A stretch of DNA of 64,000 nt from Streptomyces cirratus (GTDB lineage Bacteria > Actinomycetota > Actinomycetes > Streptomycetales > Streptomycetaceae). Positions within the stretch are counted from its first letter, which is position 1. Each line of letters begins with the position of its first letter. The stretch spans positions 124,001 to 188,000 of the forward strand of contig NZ_BMVP01000013.1 of NCBI RefSeq assembly GCF_014650775.1. Reading direction: 5' to 3'. Positions 31,442 through 39,250 of the stretch are shown piece after piece. The position numbers and the translations under genes are program-made. A model generated the notes under the pieces. That model saw only the letters and a list, made by a program, of their open reading frames with translations. It did not search any database and was not told the origin of the DNA.

Positions 31442-31738
31442 TCAGTTCCAGCCAACGTCGGTCGGGTTGAGGGGCTGGGGGGCCGGGGTGGTGCCGGGCT
31501 GCGGGTTGTTCCAGCCGACGTCACCGGCGCCGTCCGCGAGGACGTGGGGGTTCGTGTGGTTCCAGCCGACGTCGCCGAGGCGCAGGTGGGTGCCGGACCC
31601 GTCGGACAGCGCCCCCTGGGCGATGCCGGTCGCCGCGGTACCCAGCGCCAAGGCGAGTCCGGCGGCGGCCAGAACCACTCGTCCGCGGATTCCGTAAACG
31701 CGGCCGTTCCCTTGAGTAACCATCTGGTTCTTCGTCAT
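31442..31738 (-). CDS. Small secreted protein with three DVGWN repeats
   Basis: This 98-residue protein has a basic N-terminus, a hydrophobic segment VVLAAAGLALALGTAATGIA suitable as a signal peptide, then a mature part of about 55 residues in which DVGWN occurs three times: LGDVGWNHTN, AGDVGWNNPQ and, as the last five residues, DVGWN. No Cys is present. ATG 31738 has a GGGGAC/GGGGA site. It lies between the thioesterase gene and the divergent LuxR-type regulator. I do not recognise it; possibilities include an extracellular binding or signalling peptide, or a ribosomal peptide precursor, with no modifying enzyme visible. Confidence 0.75.
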   Translation of the reverse strand: MTKNQMVTQGNGRVYGIRGRVVLAAAGLALALGTAATGIAQGALSDGSGTHLRLGDVGWNHTNPHVLADGAGDVGWNNPQPGTTPAPQPLNPTDVGWN

Positions 31739-31979
31739 TTTCCCCAGTCCCCTCGGTCGTTTTCGCCCTGGCCATTCGAGAAACGGAAGTCCGAATCCGG
31801 TGGGCGGCTGTGGTGATCCGCCGTTCGCCTTGTCGGTGTTCGTTCCTGCGGTGAGACCAAATCTCCTCTGCCGGGAGATCCCGAGGTAGACCTACGATGG
31901 CTCCTGTTTCCGCATTGCGGGAACCTACGGGGTCTCAATCACCCCAAACACCCGCACATCGGACAGACAGGGGTGGCGA
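31739..31979. promoter_or_regulatory. Divergent control region of the hydrazine cluster
   Basis: The 241-bp gap between the leftward small secreted protein gene and the rightward LuxR-type gene is less GC-rich than its surroundings and should hold promoters for both directions. GGTGAGACC at 31850-31858 is mirrored by GGTCTCAATCACC at 31931-31943 (with a 4-base interruption), a possible regulator site. No confident -35/-10 boxes were found. Confidence 0.45.
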
Positions 31980-32837
31980 GTGGACGTAGTCAAATACGAC
32001 ACATCTGGACAAAATAGAGCAGCGGAGGAGCCTCACGCGCCCGCAGGGGAGGAACCGCAGGCGTTTTTGCGAGAACTCGCAACGCACCTGGGCCTGCTGG
32101 CAGAGGAAGCCGCACAGCAGGCCACGCGCGCGGCCGCCCTCCCGGAGACCGAGGCCGGCCCGGACGAGCAGGTCGTGGGCCCCGGAGTGCGCTACCTGCA
32201 CGGCCTGAGCAGCATCTCCACCGCGATCAATGAGGCGCTCGGTGCGGTGCGCCGGGAAATCCTGACCGCCCAGCCGGACGGGGCCCGGCCGAGCGCGGTA
32301 TTGAAGGAAGCACTGGAATCCGTACGCCGGCAGATCGCGGCAGGCATATCGATGCGCACGCTGTACCAGCACACCACACGTTTTGACGAGGCGACGAAGG
32401 ACTACGTGCGCACGGTCACCGAATACGGGGCCCAGGTGCGGACCCTGGAGGAATTCTTCGACCGGCTGATCATCGTGGACGACGTCGCCTTCATTTCGGC
32501 GAACGAGGAACGCACGACCGCGATATCCATCACCGAACCCACCATCATCCGATTCCTGCGCGACACTTTCGACAAGGCCTGGGACCGGGCCAAGCCCTTT
32601 CCGTTCGTCCCGCTGCACGCGGCGAAGGCAGCCGACGAGGTGGTCCCGGCCATCCGGGAGTCCATCAGCAGACTGCTCGTGGAGGGATATTCGGACAAGG
32701 CGATCGCCCGGCGGATCGGCATCAGCGAGCGTTCCCTCCAGGCACACATCGCGGCCATCAAGCAGGAACTGGGAGCGCTCAACCGATTACAGCTCGGCTA
32801 TCTGCTCGGACGCAACGAGACCACTTACGTTCTGTAA
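31980..32837 (+). CDS. LuxR-type HTH transcriptional regulator
   Basis: The 285-residue protein has a C-terminal LuxR/GerE helix-turn-helix: LLVEGYSDKAIARRIGISER followed by SLQAHIAAIKQELGALNRLQ. The middle (TLEEFFDRLIIVDDVAFISA with NEERTTAISIT) resembles the effector-like region of streptomycete TrmB/LuxR regulators. The N-terminal part is helical and Ala/Glu-rich. GTG 31980 follows AGGGGTGG. Divergent to the leftward cluster and the only regulator inside it, it is the likely pathway activator. No receiver-domain Asp pocket is visible, so it is probably not controlled by phosphorylation. Confidence 0.85.
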   Translation: MDVVKYDTSGQNRAAEEPHAPAGEEPQAFLRELATHLGLLAEEAAQQATRAAALPETEAGPDEQVVGPGVRYLHGLSSISTAINEALGAVRREILTAQPDGARPSAVLKEALESVRRQIAAGISMRTLYQHTTRFDEATKDYVRTVTEYGAQVRTLEEFFDRLIIVDDVAFISANEERTTAISITEPTIIRFLRDTFDKAWDRAKPFPFVPLHAAKAADEVVPAIRESISRLLVEGYSDKAIARRIGISERSLQAHIAAIKQELGALNRLQLGYLLGRNETTYVL

Positions 32838-33048
32838 CGCGGGCGGGGGCGTCAGGCGTCCGCCGGGGGACCGGACAAGGGGCCTGGCCAGAGGAAACCG
32901 GGGGAACGACTTGGTTTCGCGGCGCTCCACGGAAGGACCGGGGAAAGACGGGAAAGTCCGGATGACGACCACGGCCCGTGGGTGCGGGAGATCCGCTCAA
33001 GCGGTACTGCGGCGGCATTCGAGCGGTTCTGCAGCGCGACGCGAAGAA

Positions 33049-33092
33049 GGGGCTGCCGCGATCCGGGAAGGGAATCGGATCGCGGCAGCCCC
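33049..33092 (-). terminator. Strong hairpin, terminator of the DUF5302 gene
   Basis: A perfect 17-bp stem (GGGGCTGCCGCGATCCG paired with its reverse complement) encloses a 10-nt loop. It lies 46 bp beyond the DUF5302 stop codon and, read leftward, is followed by a T-containing TTCTTCG. The rest of the 300-bp gap between the LuxR-type stop (32837) and DUF5302 (33138) shows no gene; the hairpin may serve both converging genes. Confidence 0.8.
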
Positions 33093-33137
33093 TGCGGGTT
33101 CGCCGGGCCGTGCGGCGGGTAGTGGGCCGGGCGGCCC

Positions 33138-33320
33138 TCAGCCGGACTTGCGGCGGAAGCTGCGGTTCTGACCGTTGGGTCCGTTGTACCCCTTGAGCTT
33201 CAACCGGCCCTCGTGCTGAGCCTGCTGCGACATGGCGGTGCGTGCCTTGCGCTCCAGAGCCTCACGGAACTTGCGCTTGCCGTCGTTCTCGGCGGCGTTG
33301 TTTTCCGGCGTATCAGTCAT
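33138..33320 (-). CDS. DUF5302 small protein
   Basis: This 60-residue, strongly charged protein (KRKFREALERKARTAMSQQA in the centre and NRSFRRKSG at the end) matches the actinobacterial DUF5302 family in length and in the KFREALERK core. Function is unknown; the composition suggests a nucleic-acid- or ribosome-associated helix. It has its own terminator on the left. ATG 33320 follows an AGGAGGTAACGC site. It marks the boundary between the hydrazine cluster and the HflX/macrolide region. Confidence 0.8.
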   Translation of the reverse strand: MTDTPENNAAENDGKRKFREALERKARTAMSQQAQHEGRLKLKGYNGPNGQNRSFRRKSG

Positions 33321-33524
33321 GCGTTACCTCCTGAGCATTTCCAGAGCTGCTTTAGTCTGACACCCGAGCGGGGTTGCAGCGAACCCCATTTCCGGCTGGG
33401 GGAACGAATCCCGCCACCTGCCCGGGGACTTGCTCCGGCCCTTTCGGCCGGCGCCCCGTCCGCTTCGGGAAAACCGGCCCCGGGGCCGATTTCCCCCGGC
33501 GAATACGGGGAGTCATCGGGGCGC

Positions 33525-34931
33525 TCAGGCCACGTAGTCCGCGAGTTCCGCGGCCAGGGCGGCGTCCACGTTGGCGCGCAGGTGGGTGCCGGTCTCGCCG
33601 TGGCTCTCGGCGAGGATCTCGCCGTCCGCGTGGATCCGGGCGACCAGGTGGCCCTCGGTGTAGGGGATGACCACCTCCACCTGCGTCTCGGGGTGCGGGA
33701 GTTCCGCCTCGATGCGCGCCAGCAGCTCGGCGATGCCCTCCCCGGTGCGGGCGGAGACGGCCACCGCGCCCGGTTCGGCCGCCAGCAGCCGCTCCATGGC
33801 CTCGGTGCTCGCGGCGTCCGCCTTGTTGACCACGATCACCTCGGGCACGCCGGCGCCGCCCACTTCGCCGACGACGGTGCGCACGGCCTCGATCTGCGAC
33901 TCGGGGTCCGGGTGGGAGCCGTCCACGACGTGCAGGATGAGGTCCGCCTCGGCGACCTCCTCCAGGGTGGAGCGGAACGCGTCGACGAGCTGGTGCGGCA
34001 GGTGCCGGACGAAGCCGACCGTGTCGGCGAGGGTGTAGGTCCGTCCGGCCGGGGTCTCGGAGCGGCGCACCGTGGGGTCCAGCGTCGCGAACAGGGCGTT
34101 CTGCACGTGGACTTCGGCGCCGGTGAGGCGGTTGAGCAACGAGGACTTGCCCGCGTTGGTGTAGCCGGCGATGGCCACCGACGGGACCTTGTTGCGGCGG
34201 CGCTCCTGGCGCTTGAGGTCGCGGGCGGTCTTCATCTCGTCGATCTCGCGCCGCATCCTGGCCATCTTGTCGCGCAGCCGGCGCCGGTCCGTCTCGATCT
34301 TGGTCTCGCCGGGGCCGCGGGTGGCCATGCCGCCCCCGCCGGCGCCGCCGCCGCCCATCTGCCTCGACAGCGAGGCGCCCCAGCCGCGCAGGCGCGGCAG
34401 CATGTACTGCATCTGCGCGAGCGCGACCTGGGCCTTGCCCTCGCGGGAGGTGGCGCGCTGGGCGAAGATGTCGAGGATCAGGGCGGTCCGGTCGACGACC
34501 TTGACCTTGACGAACTCCTCCAGCCGCACGAGCTGGGCCGGGCTCAGCTCGCCGTCGCACACGACCGTGTCGGCGCCGCTCTCGGCGACGATGTCCCGCA
34601 GCTCCTTCGCCTTGCCCGAGCCGATGTAGGTCGCCGGGTCGGGCTTGTCGCGGCGCTGGATCACACCGTCGAGCACCAGGGCGCCCGCGGTCTCGGCGAG
34701 GGCTGCGAGTTCGGCGAGCGAGCTCTCCGCCTCCGCGACCGTGCCGGAGGTCCACACGCCGACCAGCACCACCCGCTCCAGGCGGACCTGGCGCTGTTCG
34801 ACCTCGACGACGTCCCGCAGTTCGGTGGACAGGGCGGCGACGTGGCGCAGCCCGGTGTCCTCCGCGGCGTTGATCGCGGCGGCGGTCCCGATCGGGTTCC
34901 CGGTGGTCCTGGGCTGCTCTGTTGCGGTCAT
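33525..34931 (-). CDS. hflX: Ribosome-splitting GTPase HflX
   Basis: The 468-residue protein has an N-terminal HflX domain (GALVLDGVIQRRDKPDPATY, IGSGKAKEL), the Gly-rich linker GGGGAGGGGMATRGPGETK, coiled-coil region with METKIETDRRR-like repeats, and a GTPase domain: G1 GYTNAGKSS (about 261), G3 DTVGFVRHLP and G4 NKAD. HflX binds the 50S subunit and splits stalled ribosomes; some homologues (for example Listeria HflXr and mycobacterial HflX) influence macrolide-lincosamide susceptibility. Its place directly beside a macrolide cluster, 35 bp downstream of the beta-glucosidase gene, may be functional or incidental. ATG 34931 follows GAGAGGAAGCGC. Confidence 0.93.
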   Translation of the reverse strand: MTATEQPRTTGNPIGTAAAINAAEDTGLRHVAALSTELRDVVEVEQRQVRLERVVLVGVWTSGTVAEAESSLAELAALAETAGALVLDGVIQRRDKPDPATYIGSGKAKELRDIVAESGADTVVCDGELSPAQLVRLEEFVKVKVVDRTALILDIFAQRATSREGKAQVALAQMQYMLPRLRGWGASLSRQMGGGGAGGGGMATRGPGETKIETDRRRLRDKMARMRREIDEMKTARDLKRQERRRNKVPSVAIAGYTNAGKSSLLNRLTGAEVHVQNALFATLDPTVRRSETPAGRTYTLADTVGFVRHLPHQLVDAFRSTLEEVAEADLILHVVDGSHPDPESQIEAVRTVVGEVGGAGVPEVIVVNKADAASTEAMERLLAAEPGAVAVSARTGEGIAELLARIEAELPHPETQVEVVIPYTEGHLVARIHADGEILAESHGETGTHLRANVDAALAAELADYVA

Positions 34932-34966
34932 GCGCTTCCTCTCAGAGGGGGTGGGGTGGTGGTGGG

Positions 34967-37492
34967 TCACTGGGTGAGGCGGCCCGTGAGGCGGATGTCC
35001 GCCGAGGAGGAGCCGACGAGGACCGTGCGGGGGCCGGGCGCGTTCTGCCAGGTGTGCCGCTGGGTGTTCCAGTACTGGAGCTGCCGCGCGTCGACGGGGA
35101 CGGTGACGCGCTTCTCCTCGCCGGGTTCCAGGGCGACCTTCGTGTAGCCGGCGAGTTTCTTGACGGCCTGCGGGGCGCTGACGAGACCGCTGGGGCCGAG
35201 GTAGACCTGGACGGCTTCCTTGCCGGCGACGGAGCCGGTGTTGCGCACGCTCACGCGGACGGCGGCGCCGGTGGCGGTGCGTTCCACGGCGAGGTCGCGG
35301 TAGTCGAAGGTGGTGTAGGACAGGCCGTGGCCGAAGGGGAACAGCGGGGTGACGCCCTGCTGGTCGTACCAGCGGTAGCCGACATGGATGCCCTCGCTGT
35401 ACTCCTGCTTGCCGTCGACTCCGGGGAACCGCTTGGGGTTGCCGGCCATCGGCTGGGCGTCCTCGGCGGCGGGGAAGGTCTGGGTGAGCTTGCCGCTGGG
35501 GTTGGTGTCCCCGTACAGCAGGGCGGCGGTGGCCCGGGCGCCTTCCTGGCCGGGGTACCACATGTCGAGGACGGCGGCGGTGGAGGAGAGCCACGGCATC
35601 AGCACCGAGGAGCCGGTGTTGAGGACGACGACGGTGTTCGGATTGGCCTTGGCGACGGCGGAGATCAGCGCGTCCTGCCCGTCGGGCAGCGAGAGGCCGG
35701 GCCGGTCGTAGCCCTCGGAGCCCTCGTCCTGGGCGAAGACGACGGCGGTCTTCGCGGCGGAGGCCGCGGTGACGGCGCGCTGGAGGTTGCGGGCGGCCTG
35801 CTCGGGGGTGACCCAGGTGAGGTCCACGGACAGCGGGCGGTCGGGCCAGGCCCAGCCGCTCATGGAGAGCTTGTGCGTGCCCCGGGTGAGCCGCAGGACG
35901 ACGCTGGTGGTCTCGCTGAAGGAGTCGGCGGCGTAGACGGGGTCCTGGCCTTCGACCTGGAGGACGGCCAGACCGCCGTCGACGCGCAGGCCCAGGCGGT
36001 AGTCGCCGTCCGCGGGGACGGTCAGGGTGCCGTCGTAGAAGGCGCGGTCGCCTCCGGCGTCGAGCTGTTTGCCGTTGGTGAAGGCGGGGCTGAGGTTCTC
36101 GGCGGGCAGCGGTGTGCCGAGCCGGTCGACGCCCGGTTCGTAGCGTACGGAGGCTCCGGAGCCGGCGCGTTCGCGCAGGGCGTCCAGGGGTGCCTGGGCC
36201 CCGTCGGGTACGACGTGGGCGCTGCCGAGGCCGGAGACCTTGGGGCGCAGGGCGCTGTCGCCGATGACGGCGAGGTCGGCCGCGGCGGCCCCGGTCAGCG
36301 GCAGGGCGGGGCGGCCCGCGGCGGTGGTGTTGCGCAGCAGGACGGCGCCGTTCTCGGCGATGCGGCGGGCGGTGTCCCGGCCTGCCTGGGCGTCGCGCAC
36401 GGGCCGCTGGGGGGCGGGGGTGTCGAGGAGGCCGAAGCGTTCCATCTGGCTGACGATGCGGGTGACGGAGCGGTCCAGGGTGGCTTCGGGGACGGCGCCC
36501 TCGCGCAGCGCGGTGCGCAGGGAGGCGCCGAAGTACTTGGAGTCGGGGACGGGGTCGGTGGGCTTGCCCATCTCCAGGCCGAGTTCCTGGTCGAGGCCCT
36601 TGGTGATGTCGCTGGGGGCGTGGGTGGCGAGCCAGTCGGACATCACCCAGCCCCGGAAGCCCCACTGTTCGCGCAGGACCTTCTGGAGCAGCTGGTCGTT
36701 GCTGCAGGAGTGGGTTCCGTTGACGCCGTTGTAGGAGCACATGACGGCGGCGGCGCCGGCGTCGACGGCGCTGTGGAAGCCGGGGAGTTCGATCTCCTGG
36801 AGGGTCTGCTCGTCGATGGTGGCGTCGACGGTGAACCGGTCGCTCTCCTGGTTGTTGCCCGCGAAGTGTTTGACCGTGGCCATGAGGCCCTGGCTCTGGG
36901 TGCCCTTGATCTGGGCGGCGGCGGTGCGGGCGGTGACGAGCGGGTCCTCGCTGAACGTCTCGAAGTTGCGGCCGCCGTGCGGCACCCGGATGGTGTTGAC
37001 CATCGGGCCGAGCACGACGTCCTGGCCGAGCGCCCGGCCCTCGTGGCCCAGGACCTTGCCGTAGGCGGTGGCGAGGGAGTCGTCGAAGGTGGCGGCGAGC
37101 GCCGTGGGGGTGGGCAGGGCGGTGGAGCGTGCGCCGTTGATGCGCACGCCGGTCGGGCCGTCGGAGACCTGGAGCGGGGGGACGCCCAGGCGCGGCACGC
37201 CGGGGAGGTAGCCGACGCCCTTGGCCAGGGGGCCGCCGGCGGGGCCGGCCGTCCAGTGGACGAAGGACAGCTTCTCGTCCAGGGTCATCTGCGCGACCAG
37301 GGCCCGGACGCGGGCGGTGCCTTCGGGTGCGGGGGCCGTCGAGGCTTCGGCGGTGCCCGCGGTGAGCAGGCCGCCGGTGCACAGCAGGACGCAGCCGACG
37401 GCGAGCAGGCGCGCGGCGCGGCCGGGGCGCCCGCCGGTCCGGAATCTGGTGCGGAGGCGGGGTATTCGCCTGCCTGGCCTGCGGGACAGCAT
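34967..37492 (-). CDS. Secreted GH3 beta-glucosidase, DesR/OleR-type macrolide reactivation
   Basis: The 841-residue protein begins with a basic stretch and hydrophobic signal LLAVGCVLLCTGGLL ending TAEAS-T, so it is exported. GH3 elements are MTLDEKLSFVHW, VPHGGRNFETFSEDPLV, KHFAGNNQESDRF and the nucleophile Asp in GWVMSDW (about 283); a PA14-like insert (FYDGTLTVPADGDYRLGLRV) and a C-terminal fibronectin-like domain follow. The pattern closely resembles DesR of the pikromycin cluster, which removes the 2'-glucose placed on a macrolide as self-protection. The partner glucosyltransferase was not seen in the window. ATG 37492 follows CAGGAGAG. Confidence 0.9.
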   Translation of the reverse strand: MLSRRPGRRIPRLRTRFRTGGRPGRAARLLAVGCVLLCTGGLLTAGTAEASTAPAPEGTARVRALVAQMTLDEKLSFVHWTAGPAGGPLAKGVGYLPGVPRLGVPPLQVSDGPTGVRINGARSTALPTPTALAATFDDSLATAYGKVLGHEGRALGQDVVLGPMVNTIRVPHGGRNFETFSEDPLVTARTAAAQIKGTQSQGLMATVKHFAGNNQESDRFTVDATIDEQTLQEIELPGFHSAVDAGAAAVMCSYNGVNGTHSCSNDQLLQKVLREQWGFRGWVMSDWLATHAPSDITKGLDQELGLEMGKPTDPVPDSKYFGASLRTALREGAVPEATLDRSVTRIVSQMERFGLLDTPAPQRPVRDAQAGRDTARRIAENGAVLLRNTTAAGRPALPLTGAAAADLAVIGDSALRPKVSGLGSAHVVPDGAQAPLDALRERAGSGASVRYEPGVDRLGTPLPAENLSPAFTNGKQLDAGGDRAFYDGTLTVPADGDYRLGLRVDGGLAVLQVEGQDPVYAADSFSETTSVVLRLTRGTHKLSMSGWAWPDRPLSVDLTWVTPEQAARNLQRAVTAASAAKTAVVFAQDEGSEGYDRPGLSLPDGQDALISAVAKANPNTVVVLNTGSSVLMPWLSSTAAVLDMWYPGQEGARATAALLYGDTNPSGKLTQTFPAAEDAQPMAGNPKRFPGVDGKQEYSEGIHVGYRWYDQQGVTPLFPFGHGLSYTTFDYRDLAVERTATGAAVRVSVRNTGSVAGKEAVQVYLGPSGLVSAPQAVKKLAGYTKVALEPGEEKRVTVPVDARQLQYWNTQRHTWQNAPGPRTVLVGSSSADIRLTGRLTQ

Positions 37493-37942
37493 GCGTCTCT
37501 CCTGGGGGTCGTGCCGGGATCGTGCTGGGTTCACGCCGGGGGCCGGCGACAAAACGGGCGCCACGTACGCGCCTCTCCACGCTTCCCGAAATCCGCCCCG
37601 CGGACGAGGTCGGCCCGTCACACACTTCTCGGGGCGCCCGCGCGGGGCCCGTCTGCCCTGCGGGGAGGGGGATCCACCGGTTCCGCCCGCACGAAGGCGG
37701 GCGCGCGGAGCGCCCGGAACGGGCCCGCAACGGCCCGTCGGGGGCACGGGGTGGTGACCCGGCCACCACCCCGGGACGGCAGGCGGGCGGCCGGGGGGCC
37801 GGCCGGGGCGGGGGCGGCCGGCCGACGGGAAGTGTGTTTCCGGCCGACCTGGCCGGTGCCGGCCTGGTGCGGGGACGGTGGAGGGGATCCAGTGAACCGC
37901 CCCCGGCCAGCGCGTTTCGGGGCGCCGACCCCGAGGAGCGTC
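37493..37942. promoter_or_regulatory. Divergent control region with 19-bp palindrome
   Basis: This 450-bp gap between the leftward beta-glucosidase and the rightward IS701-like gene contains no plausible gene. GTGGTGACCCGGCCACCAC at 37751-37769 is a near-perfect palindrome whose sister copy lies at 41171-41189. Dense G/C runs at 37790-37840 prevent confident promoter calls. Confidence 0.6.
37751..37769. promoter_or_regulatory. Palindromic operator, copy 1
   Basis: GTGGTGACCCGGCCACCAC pairs GTGGTG with CACCAC around ACC/GG. It lies 259 bp upstream of the beta-glucosidase ATG and 174 bp upstream of the IS701-like ATG. An otherwise identical sequence with one C-to-T change occurs upstream of the PucR-family gene. 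Shared palindromes in control regions of one cluster suggest a common DNA-binding protein. Confidence 0.65.
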
Positions 37943-39250
37943 ATGAGGGCCATCCGCCCGGCGGAGGAAGCCGAAGCCCTGCCGCGTGATCCTGCCGCCG
38001 AGGCCCGGGCGCTGCGCGCGTCCGTGCTGGGTTCGCTGCGCCGCCGGGACCAGCGGCACAAGGGCGAGCTGTACGTGGACGGGCTGCTGACCGCGCCCGG
38101 CCGCAAGACCATGCGCAACCTGGCCGCGAGCACCGACGAGCGGGCCGCGGAGCAGAGCCTGCACCACTTCATCAGCTGCTCGACCTGGGACTGGTCGCCG
38201 CTGCGCGCCCGCCTGGCCCGCGGCCTGGACCGGCTGCTGGCGCCCCGGGCCTGGGTGGTGCGGCCGCTGGTGATCCCGAAGACGGGCCGGCATTCGGTGG
38301 GCGTGGGCCGCAGGTTCGTGCCGCAGCTGGGCCAGGTCGTCAACAGCCAGCACGGGTACGGGCTGTGGCTGGCCTCGGGCGCGGCGGCGGTGCCGGTGAA
38401 CTGGCGGCTGTCGCTGAGCGGCGACTGGCTCGACGACGCGGAGATGCGTCAGCGGGCGGCGATACCCGACTCCATGGACGAGGGTGCGGCGCGGGCGCCG
38501 GCCGTGGACATGGTCCTGGAGAGCGCCGGGTGGGGTGCGTCGGCGGTGCCCGTGGTGGCCGACGCCCGGGAGGAGGCGCTGCCGGCGCTGGTGGAGGCCT
38601 TCTCGGGAGCCGGGCTGTCGTTCCTGCTGCGGATCGGCGGCGGTACGGGGCTGCTCGCCCCGAACCTGTCGGCGGGGCGGAGCCGGGTGGCGGCCGGTTC
38701 GGCGACGCTGCTCGCGGAGCTGGCCCGCTCCCAGCGGCGGCCGGTGGAGTGGTTCGACCCGGCCGGGCCGGGGCTGCCGCGGACGTCGATGGTGGCGCTG
38801 CTGCCGGTGCGGCTGCCGGGCGGGCCGGGGGGCTCGGCGCCGCTGACCCTGGCCGGCGTGTGGTCGCCGGACAGCCGGGAGGTGTCGGAGCTGTGGCTGA
38901 CGAACATGACGGGGGCGGGCCGCGGGACGCTGCTGGGGCTGGGCAGGCTGATCGGGCGGGCCGACGCCGACTTCCGCCGCACCGGGCTGGCGGTGGGGGC
39001 CCTGGACTTCGAGGGGCGCTCGTACCACGGCTGGCACCGGCACGCCACGCTCGTGTCGCTGGCGCACGCCGAGCGGATGCTGGCCTCGGGCGCCCACCGG
39101 GGCGGCGCCGCGCTGACGGCGGTCCCTATGGTGACGGGGGGCCGGCGGGCTCGGGGTCGAGGGAGGTTCGGGCCCGTCGCAGTCGCAGGGCGAGCTGAAG
39201 TTCCAGTGCCCGGTCGGGGTGTTGCCAGTCCCGGCCGAGCAGCTGGGTGA
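37943..39250 (+). CDS. IS701-family transposase homologue, catalytically degenerate
   Basis: The 435-residue protein has the IS701 N-terminal signature RRRDQRHKGELYVDGLLTAP with MRNLAASTDERAAEQSLHHF. In active members a VVDDTGFPKKG-type segment holds the first catalytic Asp; here it reads VVRPLVIPKTGRHSVGVG, so that Asp is gone. The second Asp (VVADAREE) and the Glu (DFEGRSYHGWHRHATL) remain. No terminal inverted repeats flank the gene. ATG 37943 follows GAGGAG. The 3' end overlaps the convergent PucR gene by 125 bp. I infer a domesticated DNA-binding protein, possibly regulatory. Confidence 0.8.
   Translation: MRAIRPAEEAEALPRDPAAEARALRASVLGSLRRRDQRHKGELYVDGLLTAPGRKTMRNLAASTDERAAEQSLHHFISCSTWDWSPLRARLARGLDRLLAPRAWVVRPLVIPKTGRHSVGVGRRFVPQLGQVVNSQHGYGLWLASGAAAVPVNWRLSLSGDWLDDAEMRQRAAIPDSMDEGAARAPAVDMVLESAGWGASAVPVVADAREEALPALVEAFSGAGLSFLLRIGGGTGLLAPNLSAGRSRVAAGSATLLAELARSQRRPVEWFDPAGPGLPRTSMVALLPVRLPGGPGGSAPLTLAGVWSPDSREVSELWLTNMTGAGRGTLLGLGRLIGRADADFRRTGLAVGALDFEGRSYHGWHRHATLVSLAHAERMLASGAHRGGAALTAVPMVTGGRRARGRGRFGPVAVAGRAEVPVPGRGVASPGRAAG

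Noticed and set aside
37943..39250. Active insertion sequence
   Set aside because: A catalytic Asp is missing and no terminal inverted repeats or target duplication flank the gene.
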